This document shows positions 44,664 to 53,840 of a stretch of 64,000 bases of DNA, one piece after another; position 1 is the stretch's first letter, and the number at the start of each line of letters is the position of its first letter. This DNA is from QAMX01 sp964448855 (GTDB taxonomy: Bacteria; Bacillota; Clostridia; Oscillospirales; QAMX01): NCBI GenBank assembly GCA_964448855.1, contig CAYUXI010000008.1:1-64000 (forward strand), given 5' to 3'. The notes beneath the pieces are model-generated. The model had not been told where the DNA came from. It made no database searches and worked only from the letters and a program-made list of their open reading frames with translations. The position numbers and the translations under genes are program-made.

Positions 44664-46103
44664 GTGGGCGGTTTTTTTGGCGTCGCTTCGAAGAGCGACT
44701 GTGTATTTGACCTTTTTTTCGGAACGGACTACCATTCGCACCTCGGCACGCGCCGGGGCGGGATGGCTGTTTTCGGTGAATCCGGCTTCCAGCGTGCGAT
44801 TCACAACATCGAGAACGCACCGTTCCGCACCAAATTCGAGCGGGATGTCGATGAGATGCAGGGCAACCTCGGCATCGGCTGCATCTCCGACAACGAGCCG
44901 CAGCCGCTGCTCGTCCGGTCGCATCTTGGCAACTTCGCCATCACGACCGTTGGCCGCATCAACAACATCGATGCGCTTGTCCGCCATGCCTTTGATGAGG
45001 GCACCACGCACTTTCTGGAGATGAGCGGCGGCGACGTCAACCCGACGGAGCTGGTCGCATCACTGATCAACCGGCGCGACTCCATCCCGGAGGGCATCCG
45101 CTATGCGCAGAGCGTGATCGACGGCTCCATGTCCATGCTGATTCTGACGCCGAAGGGCATCTACGCAGCGCGAGATCGTCTCGGCCGGACGCCCATCGTC
45201 CTCGGCCGGAAGGACGGCGCCTTCTGCGCCTCCTTTGAATCGTTCGCCTACCTGAATCTCGGCTATGAGGAGCTGCGTGAGCTGGGCCCCGGCGAGATCG
45301 ATTTTATCACGCCGGAGTCGGCGGAGGTGATTGTGCCGCCGTCGGAGGAAATGCAAATCTGCACCTTCCTCTGGGTCTATTACGGCTACCCCTCCTCATC
45401 GTATGAGGGCGTCAACGTGGAGCAGATGCGCTACCGCTGCGGCGATATGCTGGCGCGCCGCGACCATGTCGAGGCGGACAGCGTTGCGGGCGTCCCGGAT
45501 TCCGGCACGGCGCACGCCGTCGGCTATGCCAACCGCTCCAACATCCCGTTTTCGCGCCCCTTCATCAAGTATACGCCGACCTGGCCGCGGTCGTTTATGC
45601 CACAGAAGCAGAGCCAGCGCAACCTCATCGCACGGATGAAGCTGATTCCGGTCGATGAGCTGATTCGCGATAAGCGACTGATTTTGATCGACGACTCCCT
45701 CGTCCGCGGTACGCAGCTCCGCGAAACGACCGATTTTCTCTATCACAGCGGCGCGAAGGAGGTTCATATCCGCCTGGCCTGTCCCCCGCTGCTCTACGGC
45801 TGCAAATACCTGAACTTCTCCCGCTCCTCCTCGGAAATGGATTTGATCACGCGGCGCGTGATCAAGCGGCTGGAGGGCGACCGCGCCGAGGAAAAGCTCC
45901 CGCTGTACGCCGACCCGGATTCGCCGGAATACGCCTGCATGGTCGAGGAAATCCGGCGTGAGCTGAAGTTCACCTCTCTGAAGTATCACCGCTTGGACGA
46001 TATGATCGCGTCGGCCGGTGGCTGCGCCTGCAAATTCTGCACCTACTGCTGGAACGGGAAGGGCTCATCCCCCTGCGCTGCCGCATCGTCCGGAAAGGAA
46101 TAA
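44664..46103 (+). CDS. PurF-like amidophosphoribosyltransferase homologue lacking the glutaminase Cys
   Basis: The 479-residue protein has the Ntn glutaminase layout at the N terminus, but begins MGGFFGV instead of MCGIxGI, so the catalytic Cys1 is Gly. The phosphoribosyltransferase domain keeps the PRPP loop LILIDDSLVRGTQ (residues 339-351). Near the C terminus is CACKFCTYC (Cys454, 456, 459, 462), suggesting an iron-sulfur or zinc site like the cluster of Bacillus-type PurF. GGAGG lies about 9 bases before the GTG start. No other pur gene is near. It may use free ammonia, or be a regulator. Confidence 0.85.
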   Translation: MGGFFGVASKSDCVFDLFFGTDYHSHLGTRRGGMAVFGESGFQRAIHNIENAPFRTKFERDVDEMQGNLGIGCISDNEPQPLLVRSHLGNFAITTVGRINNIDALVRHAFDEGTTHFLEMSGGDVNPTELVASLINRRDSIPEGIRYAQSVIDGSMSMLILTPKGIYAARDRLGRTPIVLGRKDGAFCASFESFAYLNLGYEELRELGPGEIDFITPESAEVIVPPSEEMQICTFLWVYYGYPSSSYEGVNVEQMRYRCGDMLARRDHVEADSVAGVPDSGTAHAVGYANRSNIPFSRPFIKYTPTWPRSFMPQKQSQRNLIARMKLIPVDELIRDKRLILIDDSLVRGTQLRETTDFLYHSGAKEVHIRLACPPLLYGCKYLNFSRSSSEMDLITRRVIKRLEGDRAEEKLPLYADPDSPEYACMVEEIRRELKFTSLKYHRLDDMIASAGGCACKFCTYCWNGKGSSPCAAASSGKE

Positions 46104-46106
46104 CCG

Positions 46107-47042
46107 ATGAAACAGAAGGAACAACCCAAACGCCGCACCACCATTGGCGGTCAGGCGCTCATTGAAGGAATCATGATGCAGGGGCCGGAGCGCGTTGCCA
46201 CCGTCCTCCGCAAATCGGACGGCAGCCATGTCGTCCGCGAAACGCCGATCGCCAAGCACAGCTGGCCCTGGCGCGTCCCCTTTCTCCGCGGGATTTTCGT
46301 CTTCGCCAGCTCGATCAAAAACGGTACCACGCAGCTGATGTTTTCCGCCGATGAGGCTGAAATCGAGGAAACGGAGCCGACAAAATTCGACAAATGGGTC
46401 GAGGAGAAGATCGGCATGGCCAAGGCCGAAAAAATCCTGATGAATATCACAGTCGCGCTCGGCGTCCTTCTGCCGGTCGGGCTGTTCATTCTGCTGCCGA
46501 CGCTGCTGTCCGGGCTGGTCAAATTCCCGGAGCACCTCTGGTGGCTCCGCAGCCTGACGGAAAGCCTGCTGCGGATGGTGATTTTCATCGGCTTCCTCTT
46601 CCTGACCTCCCTGATGCAGGATATGCGCCGCACCTATTCCTATCACGGCGCAGAACACAAAACGATCCACTGCTATGAGGCGGAGGAGGAGCTGACGGTC
46701 GAAAACGTCCGCCGCCATACCCGTCTGCACCCGCGCTGCGGGACGAGCTTCCTCTTTGTCGTCATGATCGTCTCGATTTTCGTCTTTTCATTCGTCCGCG
46801 TTGACAATACCTGGCTGCGGCTGGCACTGCGGCTTGTCCTGCTGCCGGTCGTCGTCAACCTGAGCTATGAGCTGAACCGGCTGGTCGGCCGCTATGACAA
46901 CTGGCTGACCCGCGCTCTGCGTGCGCCGGGGCTGGCGCTGCAGCGCCTCACCACCAAGGAGCCGGATGACAGCATGATCGCCGTCGCCATCGACGCGCTG
47001 ACGCGTGTCATTCCGACGGAAAAGGACGCTGACCAATGGTAA
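46107..47042 (+). CDS. DUF1385 (YqhQ-like) membrane protein
   Basis: The 311-residue protein matches DUF1385: TTIGGQALIEGIMMQGPE at the N terminus, YHGAEHKTIHCYE in the middle with its His-rich conserved block, and RLHPRCGTSFLF. There are four to five membrane segments (about 120-145, 155-175, 215-235, 240-258). The biochemical role is unknown, but it commonly sits before prmC in Clostridia, as here. GGAAAGGA precedes the ATG; it starts 3 bases after the PurF-like stop. Confidence 0.92.
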   Translation: MKQKEQPKRRTTIGGQALIEGIMMQGPERVATVLRKSDGSHVVRETPIAKHSWPWRVPFLRGIFVFASSIKNGTTQLMFSADEAEIEETEPTKFDKWVEEKIGMAKAEKILMNITVALGVLLPVGLFILLPTLLSGLVKFPEHLWWLRSLTESLLRMVIFIGFLFLTSLMQDMRRTYSYHGAEHKTIHCYEAEEELTVENVRRHTRLHPRCGTSFLFVVMIVSIFVFSFVRVDNTWLRLALRLVLLPVVVNLSYELNRLVGRYDNWLTRALRAPGLALQRLTTKEPDDSMIAVAIDALTRVIPTEKDADQW

Positions 47043-47965
47043 ACGGCGCGTTTGAAACGCTGACGGATGCCTATCGCCGCGCCCGGACAGCGCTGGAGGC
47101 CCCGGTGCGGCGAATGGATGAAGCCACCGCCGCCCGCATCGCGCTGGAGGCGCGGGAGCTCGCCTGCGCCGCAGCCGGCCTGACGCGTGACCGGTTTTAT
47201 CTCCAGCCGGACGCGTCTGTCGATTCGTCGCGGCTGGATGCTCTGCTGAACCGCCGCATCGCCGGTGAGCCGCTCGCCTACTGTCTGGGCGAATGGGATT
47301 TTGAAGGCTACGCCTTCCGGACAGATCGCCGCGCATTGATTCCACGCGACGACAGCGCCGCCACGCTGGATCTCTTTTTGACGCATCTGCCGTCTACAGC
47401 CCCGGAGCTGACGCTGCTCGATCTCTGCGCCGGGAGCGGCTGCCTCGGAATCGCCGCCGCGCTGAAGCTCCGCGAACGCGGACAGCGCGTCCGCGTGGTG
47501 CTGGCCGACAACTCGGAGGCCGCCTTGCAGCTCGCGCAGGAAAATGTGGAGCGGTTCGGCCTGCAGGATTGCGTCACCGTCTGCCCGGCTGACCTGTTCA
47601 CGCTGGCGCAGTGGGACGTGTCCGCGCTGCCCTTTGCCTTTGACGGGTTTGACGGCTGCATCTGCAACCCGCCGTACATCGACCGGGAGGAGCTGGCTGA
47701 GCTCGACCGCGAGGTGCTGGCGTATGAGCCGATTTCCGCCCTGTTCGGCGGCGAAGACGGGCTGGACTTCTACCGCTCCGGCATTGAACAGATTCCACCC
47801 CTGCTGAAGGCTGGCGGTGTCCTGACGTTTGAAGTCGGCTATGCACAGTCCGGTGCCGTGGCCGCGCTGTTCCTCGTCTCCGGCTTTGAGGACATCCGTT
47901 TCGAAAACGACCTGCAAAAAATCCCGCGTGCCGTTTCGGCGCGGAAGGCCATACCCGCCCGGTAA
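47036..47965 (+). CDS. prmC: Release factor glutamine methyltransferase
   Basis: The 309-residue protein has an N-terminal helical domain, the SAM-binding motif LLDLCAGSGCLGIAAAL and the catalytic CNPPYI (NPPY), which methylates the Gln of the GGQ motif in peptide release factors. It overlaps the DUF1385 gene by 7 bases. The prfA gene that often adjoins prmC is absent here. Confidence 0.95.
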   Translation: MVNGAFETLTDAYRRARTALEAPVRRMDEATAARIALEARELACAAAGLTRDRFYLQPDASVDSSRLDALLNRRIAGEPLAYCLGEWDFEGYAFRTDRRALIPRDDSAATLDLFLTHLPSTAPELTLLDLCAGSGCLGIAAALKLRERGQRVRVVLADNSEAALQLAQENVERFGLQDCVTVCPADLFTLAQWDVSALPFAFDGFDGCICNPPYIDREELAELDREVLAYEPISALFGGEDGLDFYRSGIEQIPPLLKAGGVLTFEVGYAQSGAVAALFLVSGFEDIRFENDLQKIPRAVSARKAIPAR

Positions 47966-48005
47966 GCGGGCACACCATGACCACCATCGGAAGGAGGGAA
48001 GAGAT

Positions 48006-49277
48006 ATGCCCAACCCACGCGATCATTTCTGGTACAAGCTGGACAACGCCGCCAAGATTTATCCGGCCACCCGGCAGCGCCACTGGAACAGCACCTTCCG
48101 GCTCAGTGTGGAGCTCGATGAGCCGATCTGCGGCGAAACGCTCGGCTCGGCTGTCCGCAGTCTCCGCGACCGCTTCCCCATGCTGTATGTGCAGCTGCGC
48201 ACCGGTGTGTTCTGGTACTATTTTGAGCCCACCTGGTCGGAGCAGATGGTCAGTGAGGAGCACCTCTACCCCTGCGCCCCGATCGAGATCGGCCATCCCG
48301 ATCTGCCTATTTTCCGCGTGATCTATTACGGCTGCCGCATCTCCGTCGAATTTTTCCACGCCGCCGCAGACGGCACCGGCGCTCTGACCTATCTGAAAAC
48401 GCTGACCGTCTGCTACCTCTCGCTGCGCGGCTGCGACGTCGAGGAGGCCCGCTGGGAAATGGCAGACCCGCTCGGCAAGCCGGTTCCCTCGGAGGCGGAG
48501 GACGGGTTCGACCGCTGGTATGAAAAGGCTCCCGGCTCCAACCGTGCAGAGCCCCGCGCCTACCATGTCCGCGTCCATCCGCCCGCCAATCCCGACTATC
48601 TGCGCGTCGTCAGCGGCCGGATGTCCGCATCGGCTGTCCACGATGCAGCCAAGCGCCATCACGCCACCGTGACACAGTACCTGACGGCGCAGTACATCCG
48701 CGCATTCCTGGCGTGTGCGCCGCACAACCGCCTGAAGCGGCCGGTTCGCATCTCGGTGCCCGTCAACCTGCGGCGCTTTTTCCCATCGGACACGCTCCGC
48801 AATTTCTCCCTGTATGTCAACGCCGGTGTTTCGCCCCGGCCGGACATGACGCTCGACGAAATCCTGACCGAAATCGTCCCGCAGCTGACCGAGGGCTTTC
48901 AGCCGGACGCACTGCGCCGGGCGTTTTCCGCCAATGTCGCAGCGGAAAAGAACCTGCTGCTGCGCGTCGCACCCCTGTTTCTGAAGAACATCGCGCTGAA
49001 AATCGCTTTCCTCCGGTTCGGCGAGAGCCGCTACACCTCGGCGTTTTCCAACCTCGGCATTGTCACCATGCCGGACTGCGTCGCCGCGCATATCCGCGGC
49101 TTCAGCTTCCTGCTGGGCTGCTCACCGACGCTGTCGCTGATGCTCGGCGCCGTCACCTTCGGCGATACGCTGTGCCTGTCCTTTACCTCGCGCTCCCCGG
49201 AGAACGAGATTCAGACCCGCCTTTTTTCCAATCTGCTCGAAGAAGGCATTGCAATCGAGGTGGAAGCCAATGAATAA
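48006..49277 (+). CDS. Condensation/alcohol acetyltransferase-like protein
   Basis: The 423-residue protein resembles the chloramphenicol-acetyltransferase/condensation superfamily: FFHAAADGTG matches the HxxxD active-site motif, and the later RISVPVNLRRFFPSDTLRNF matches the structural DFGWG-like region. It would transfer an acyl group to an alcohol or similar acceptor; the substrate is unknown. GGAAGGGAAGAG precedes the ATG at 48006. Its stop overlaps the next gene by 8 bases, so the two are translationally coupled. Confidence 0.82.
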   Translation: MPNPRDHFWYKLDNAAKIYPATRQRHWNSTFRLSVELDEPICGETLGSAVRSLRDRFPMLYVQLRTGVFWYYFEPTWSEQMVSEEHLYPCAPIEIGHPDLPIFRVIYYGCRISVEFFHAAADGTGALTYLKTLTVCYLSLRGCDVEEARWEMADPLGKPVPSEAEDGFDRWYEKAPGSNRAEPRAYHVRVHPPANPDYLRVVSGRMSASAVHDAAKRHHATVTQYLTAQYIRAFLACAPHNRLKRPVRISVPVNLRRFFPSDTLRNFSLYVNAGVSPRPDMTLDEILTEIVPQLTEGFQPDALRRAFSANVAAEKNLLLRVAPLFLKNIALKIAFLRFGESRYTSAFSNLGIVTMPDCVAAHIRGFSFLLGCSPTLSLMLGAVTFGDTLCLSFTSRSPENEIQTRLFSNLLEEGIAIEVEANE

Positions 49278-49950
49278 CTCCACGGAAGCCCGGCCGGACG
49301 TCGCCCGCTGTGTCGCCTGCGGCGTCTCCGTGCCGCACAATGCGCATTGCCCGCTCTGTGGCCGCCTGATCGCGGAAAACGTCCCGGAGGCCGTCACCTA
49401 TCCCGCCATTTCCGACAAGCGCTCCCTGGCGCGGAGCATCCTGCGGTTCATCGCCATCGCCGTTTCGGCGATTTCGCTCTTTGTCGATCTGATCATCAGC
49501 AACCGCATCGGCTGGTCGGCCATCGTCGCCGCATCCATCCTCTGTCTGTGGTTCTGGATTTTCCGCCCCATCTTCTACTCCCGCCCGTTCAGCACGTTTG
49601 TCGTCGCTGCGGTCGCCGTGCTGTGGGTCGCATCCTTCGCCGTTGACCTCCTGTTCGGCCTGCACCTGTGGTCGGTCGCCTATGTCTGGCCGTCGGCTGT
49701 CGGTGTCGGCATCACGCTTGTGCTGTTCTGCTCCCTGTTCGGGCGGCTGAAATGGAGCGTCGTCGGCTCAACGCTGATGCTGTTCGCCGCCATGTGCGTG
49801 CTGATGCTGGTTCTCGGCCTGCTGGGGATTTACCCGCACATCAAGCTCTGGCTGATTCTCGGCGTCTATGACGCCTTCTGCATCTTCGCCCTTCGCTATT
49901 TTCTGCGCCGAATGTTCGGCGAAAAGCTGGAAGGTCTGTTTCACGTCTGA
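49270..49950 (+). CDS. Zinc-ribbon membrane protein (DUF6320-like)
   Basis: The 226-residue protein starts with a zinc ribbon (CVACGVSVPHNAHCPLC) and then has about five to six membrane helices covering residues 55-205. This combination is seen beside acyltransferase genes in Clostridia. It overlaps the acyltransferase gene by 8 bases, suggesting the two work together, perhaps on a membrane-associated substrate; that is inference. Confidence 0.82.
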   Translation: MNNSTEARPDVARCVACGVSVPHNAHCPLCGRLIAENVPEAVTYPAISDKRSLARSILRFIAIAVSAISLFVDLIISNRIGWSAIVAASILCLWFWIFRPIFYSRPFSTFVVAAVAVLWVASFAVDLLFGLHLWSVAYVWPSAVGVGITLVLFCSLFGRLKWSVVGSTLMLFAAMCVLMLVLGLLGIYPHIKLWLILGVYDAFCIFALRYFLRRMFGEKLEGLFHV

Positions 49951-50079
49951 ACCCGTGTATTCCCCGCGCAAACGGGGCATCCTGTTCAGGAGAAGCCGAG
50001 CTTCCCTTCTTTTAATGATCTGCCCGCCTGCCACGCCATTCCGCAGGCTTCGGGCCTGTAAGGACGGTTGATTATTGTT

Positions 50080-50967
50080 ATGGCTGAAACCCTCCGCAAA
50101 ACCGTTGCCGTCGCAACGGATACCAACAGCGGCATCACCGAGGCGCAGGCGCATCAGCTCGGCGTCTATCTGGTGCCCATGCCCGTGATCATTGACGGGC
50201 AGACCTACTTTGAAAACGAAACAATCTCCCAGGAGACGTTTTTTCAGCGCCTGAACGGCGGTGCCGAGGTCAGCACCTCGCAGCCGCCCGTCGGGCTGCT
50301 GCTCGATCGCTGGGATGCGCTGCTGAAAACCTTCGATCAGGTCATCTACATCCCCATGTCCAGCGCCCTGTCCGGCAGCTGCCAGACGGCGAAGATGCTG
50401 GCCGCCGAGTATCAGGGACGCGTGCTCGTGGTCGATAACCACCGGATCTCCATCCCGCAGCGGCAATCCGTCCTGGATGCGCTGTACCTGCTCTCGCAGG
50501 GGAAAACCGCCGAGGAGGTCACTGCGTATCTGGATGTGGACGGGATGGCCGCCAGCGCGTATGTCGCGGTGAATACGCTCGAATTCCTGAAAAAGAGCGG
50601 CCGCGTCACAGCGGCGGGTGCCGCCGTGGCCACCATGCTGAACATCAAGCCCATCCTGCAAATTCAGGGTGGCAAGCTCGACGCCTTCAAAAAGAGCCGC
50701 GGAATGCACGCCGCCACGGAGGTCATGATTGCAGCACTCCGGAAGGATCGCGAAACGCGCTTCGCCGGCCGACCCGTCGCCATCCGTGCCGGGTTTGCCG
50801 GGGATCCGGTCGCAGGGGAAGCCTGGCGCGCCGCGCTGCAGGCCGCCTTCCCGGATATTTCCGTCGGGATGGATCCGCTGCCCATCAGCATTTCCAGCCA
50901 CACGGGTGACGGCGCACTCGGCGCCTGCATCACCTGGGATATTCTCCCCGCCGGTTGGCCGCGGTGA
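50080..50967 (+). CDS. DegV family fatty-acid-binding protein
   Basis: The 295-residue protein has the DegV pattern: VAVATDTNSGITEAQA, SQPPVGLLLDRWDALL, IPMSSALSGSCQTAKML, and FLKKSGRVTAAGA with LNIKPIL. Such proteins (FakB) bind fatty acids and present them to the kinase FakA for entry into phospholipid synthesis. The ATG at 50080 is the first plausible start, although AAGGA is 15 bases away; a TTG at 50068 is an alternative. The C terminus (WDILPAGWPR) runs into the repeat region downstream. Confidence 0.92.
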   Translation: MAETLRKTVAVATDTNSGITEAQAHQLGVYLVPMPVIIDGQTYFENETISQETFFQRLNGGAEVSTSQPPVGLLLDRWDALLKTFDQVIYIPMSSALSGSCQTAKMLAAEYQGRVLVVDNHRISIPQRQSVLDALYLLSQGKTAEEVTAYLDVDGMAASAYVAVNTLEFLKKSGRVTAAGAAVATMLNIKPILQIQGGKLDAFKKSRGMHAATEVMIAALRKDRETRFAGRPVAIRAGFAGDPVAGEAWRAALQAAFPDISVGMDPLPISISSHTGDGALGACITWDILPAGWPR

Positions 50968-51150
50968 GTACACCGCTGTGCGCTTTGTCGTGGTGAATAT
51001 GCCGTCGCAAACAACACAAGCGGCGCATCCAAATGCGCCTGCTGCATCGCCAAAGGTTCGCCGGTTGGCCGCGCCACGCGTGGAAAGGCGAATCCACTGC
51101 GCCGTGCGTTTTGTCGCGGTGAGTACAGCACCGTGAAAGGTGCGCCACCC
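50950..51150 (+). repeat. Degenerate repeat cluster after degV
   Basis: GCCGGTTGGCCGCG occurs at about 50950 and again at about 51060. Variants of TTTGTCGNGGTGANTA occur at about 50982-51000 and 51110-51125. Small hairpins lie between (GGCGCAT-CCAA-ATGCGCC at 51022-51039; GCACC-GTGAAA-GGTGC near 51128). The first copy overlaps the degV stop codon. Confidence 0.65.
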
Positions 51151-51166
51151 CCCGATTTTTCACAGC

Positions 51167-51218
51167 AAAAGACCCACATCGGTTCCGGAAAAGCATCCGG
51201 AGCGGATGTGGGTCTTTT
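51167..51218. terminator. Bidirectional terminator between degV and the HIT gene
   Basis: AAAAGACCCACATC pairs with GATGTGGGTCTTTT; the apex has a second small stem (TTCCGG/CCGGA). A-run and T-run flank it on both sides. Confidence 0.88.
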
Positions 51219-51239
51219 TGATTGCGTTGGTCGCCTGGC

Positions 51240-51578
51240 TTACGCCATCGTATCGCTCAGCTGACGGCCGGCCAGCAGGTGGAAATGCAGGTGGTGGACG
51301 CTCTGGCGGGCATCATCCCCGCTGTTGGTCACCACGCGGTAGCCGCCGGTCAGGCGGAGGTCGGCGGCGATTTTGGCGATTACCGTGAAGATGTGGGCGA
51401 CAATCGCGCTGTTTTCCGCCGTAATGTCGGCAGCCGAGGCGATGTGCGCCTTTGGAATGACCAGAATGTGGACGGGAGCCTGCGGCGCGGTGTCGTAAAA
51501 CGCCATGCACAGATCATCCTCATACACCTTTTTGGACGGAATCTCACCGGCAATGATTTTGCAGAAAATGCAGTCCAT
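51240..51578 (-). CDS. HIT family nucleotide hydrolase
   Basis: The 112-residue protein begins CIFCKIIAGEIPS and has the histidine triad HLHFHLLAGR near the C terminus. Members hydrolyse adenosine 5'-phosphoramidates and related nucleotides. GGGAG lies 8 bases before the ATG at 51578. It follows the hydratase gene by 33 bases and may be co-transcribed with it. Confidence 0.95.
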   Translation of the reverse strand: MDCIFCKIIAGEIPSKKVYEDDLCMAFYDTAPQAPVHILVIPKAHIASAADITAENSAIVAHIFTVIAKIAADLRLTGGYRVVTNSGDDARQSVHHLHFHLLAGRQLSDTMA

Positions 51579-51611
51579 CGAGAAAACTCCCTTCATCGTC
51601 TGCGCGGGCGG

Positions 51612-53807
51612 TCAGGCCTCCTGCGCGTAGTAATTGATCAGCGAACCGGCCAGCAGGATGGAGCGCTCCGCATCCGTCAGCTGATCCAGCGTCATGGAGA
51701 CGGTTTCCGTGCGGCCATCCGCCTTCAGAAGCTGTGCGGAAATCTCGGAGGCAGCGTCGCGGATGGCGCTGCGCACGTCCTTCAGGAACAGGTAGTCGCC
51801 AATTTCGAAGCGGGACGCGTCGTCCGGATTCGTCAGGCGGAGCGGCAGCATCCCCCAGTTGATCAGGTTGGAGCGATAGCGCTTGGTCGCGTATTCGACT
51901 GCGACGTTGGCGCCGCCGCCCAGCACGCGCTGGCAGGAGGCCGCCTGTTCTCTGGCGCTGCCGTCACCCGGCTTCACGGCAAAAATCACACTTTTCAGCA
52001 GCGTATCAGTCGGCAAATCGTGCTCGGCGAGGAATTTCTGTACATCCTCCGCGGCGCAGGCCTTTGCACGGGAGACATAGGCCGGATCCTTGCGCGACAG
52101 CGCGAATTCCGCCAGCCGCAGCGGGTTGGAGCGGTAGGAGGAGGTTTCGCCGGACGGAATCAGCTCATCCGTCGTCGTCACCGGGTCATGAATGACGGCG
52201 GCGAATTTCAGGAGCAGGTGCTCAGACAGCTGCGGCATCTGCGGCCAGTCGGTGATGTTCGGCCCGAAGCAGAGCTCCGTTTCCGGCTGCGGACGGCCAG
52301 CGCCGTTATAGACGCGGTTTTCATAGACCGTCCCGTCAAAGTGGTAGGCGACCGGCACCACCGTGCCGCTCGGCAGGCGGTCAGCCGGTGTCAGGATACC
52401 GCCGGCGGCGGCTGTCGCGGCGATGGAGCGGGCATCCATCAGGGCAACCGCCGCAGACTGGCGATCGCCGGGCTTGGAGCCTTCGCGGTTCGGGAAGTTG
52501 CGCGTTGTATGGCGGATGGAGAGGCCGCTGTTGCGCGGGACATCGCCCGCACCGAAGCACGGTCCGCAGAATGCGGTCTTATAGGTGGCACCCGACGCGA
52601 CCAGTGTAGCCGCCGCGCCGTTCTTCATCAGCTCCAAAGAGACCGGCTGGCTGGCCGGATAGCAGTTCAGCGTGAACGCGCCCGTGCCGGTGCTGCCGTT
52701 CCGCAGGATATCCGCCGCCGCGCACAGGTTGTCGAACAGGCCGCCCGCGCAGCCGGCAATGACGCCCTGATCGACGTGCAGACGGCCGTTTTCCAGTTTA
52801 TCGGTCAGGTGGCAGTCGGCCATGCCGTTGGATGCGGCTTCCTTCTCCACGGCGCGGAGCAGGTCGCCCGCGTTGGCGAGGAATTCGTCAATTTCATACG
52901 CGTTGCTCGGATGGAACGGCAGGGCGATCATCGGGCGCAGCGCGGACAGATCGACACAGACCGCGCCCGCATAGCGTGCGCCGTCGCAGGCGGTCAGCTT
53001 TTTGTAGTCCGCTTCTCTGCCGACCAGCGCGAGATATTCCCGCACCGTCTCGTCCGTCTCCCAGACGGACGTCAGGCAGGTGGTTTCCGTCGTCATGACG
53101 TCGATGCCAAGCCGGTAATCCATGGGCAGGGACGCGATGCCCGGGCCGATGAATTCCATCACGCGGTTCTTCACGAAGCCGTTCCGGAAGACGGCGCCGA
53201 TGATGGCCAGCGCCACGTCCTGCGGGCCGACACCGGGTGCCGGTGCGCCGGTCAGGTACACGGCGATGACGTCCGGCCGGTCAATGTCGTAGGTGCGCCC
53301 GACGAGCTGTTTGGCCAGCTCTGGGCCGCCTTCGCCGACGCCGAGCGTGCCCAGTGCGCCGTACCGGGTGTGGCTGTCGCTGCCGAGCAGCATTTTTCCG
53401 CAGCCCGCCATCCGCTCCCGCACGTACTGGTGAATGACGGCGATGTGCGGCGGCACAAACACGCCGCCGTATTTTTTCGCGGCGGACAGGCCGAATGCGT
53501 GGTCGTCCGCGTTGATCGTGCCGCCGACGGCGCACAGGCTGTTGTGGCAGCAGGTCAGGACATACGGCATCGGGAACTTCGTCATGCCCGATGCACGCGC
53601 CGTCTGGATGATGCCGACGTAGGTGATATCGTGTGAGGCCATGCCGTCAAACCGCAGGCGCAGCTTGGACGGGTCGCCGGAGGTGTTGTGTGCCTGCAAA
53701 ATCGTATTGGCCAGCGTCTTTTCCACGCGGCCACGGCCGTCGTCGGGGCAGAGAACGCCGTTCTGATACATCAGTGGCTCTTGAATCAGCCGAATCGCTT
53801 TGGTCAT
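51612..53807 (-). CDS. Aconitase-family hydratase (large and small domains fused)
   Basis: The 731-residue protein has the aconitase-type iron-sulfur ligands: GSDSHT early on, AGCAGG in the middle and CGPCFGAGD later. The swivel domain sits at the C terminus (YRSNLINWGMLPLRL). It should be a [4Fe-4S] hydro-lyase, but the gene's context does not tell whether the substrate is citrate, isopropylmalate or another hydroxyacid. It is usually annotated simply as hydratase. GGAAAGGAA precedes the ATG. Confidence 0.9.
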   Translation of the reverse strand: MTKAIRLIQEPLMYQNGVLCPDDGRGRVEKTLANTILQAHNTSGDPSKLRLRFDGMASHDITYVGIIQTARASGMTKFPMPYVLTCCHNSLCAVGGTINADDHAFGLSAAKKYGGVFVPPHIAVIHQYVRERMAGCGKMLLGSDSHTRYGALGTLGVGEGGPELAKQLVGRTYDIDRPDVIAVYLTGAPAPGVGPQDVALAIIGAVFRNGFVKNRVMEFIGPGIASLPMDYRLGIDVMTTETTCLTSVWETDETVREYLALVGREADYKKLTACDGARYAGAVCVDLSALRPMIALPFHPSNAYEIDEFLANAGDLLRAVEKEAASNGMADCHLTDKLENGRLHVDQGVIAGCAGGLFDNLCAAADILRNGSTGTGAFTLNCYPASQPVSLELMKNGAAATLVASGATYKTAFCGPCFGAGDVPRNSGLSIRHTTRNFPNREGSKPGDRQSAAVALMDARSIAATAAAGGILTPADRLPSGTVVPVAYHFDGTVYENRVYNGAGRPQPETELCFGPNITDWPQMPQLSEHLLLKFAAVIHDPVTTTDELIPSGETSSYRSNPLRLAEFALSRKDPAYVSRAKACAAEDVQKFLAEHDLPTDTLLKSVIFAVKPGDGSAREQAASCQRVLGGGANVAVEYATKRYRSNLINWGMLPLRLTNPDDASRFEIGDYLFLKDVRSAIRDAASEISAQLLKADGRTETVSMTLDQLTDAERSILLAGSLINYYAQEA

Positions 53808-53840
53808 AAAAGAATTCCTTTCCTTGATAGCTCACAGTTT

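Noticed and set aside
51222..53636. 804-codon open frame opposite the hydratase gene
   Set aside because: The hydratase has all its iron-sulfur ligands in the other strand; the plus-strand product is Arg/Gln/Val-rich shadow.
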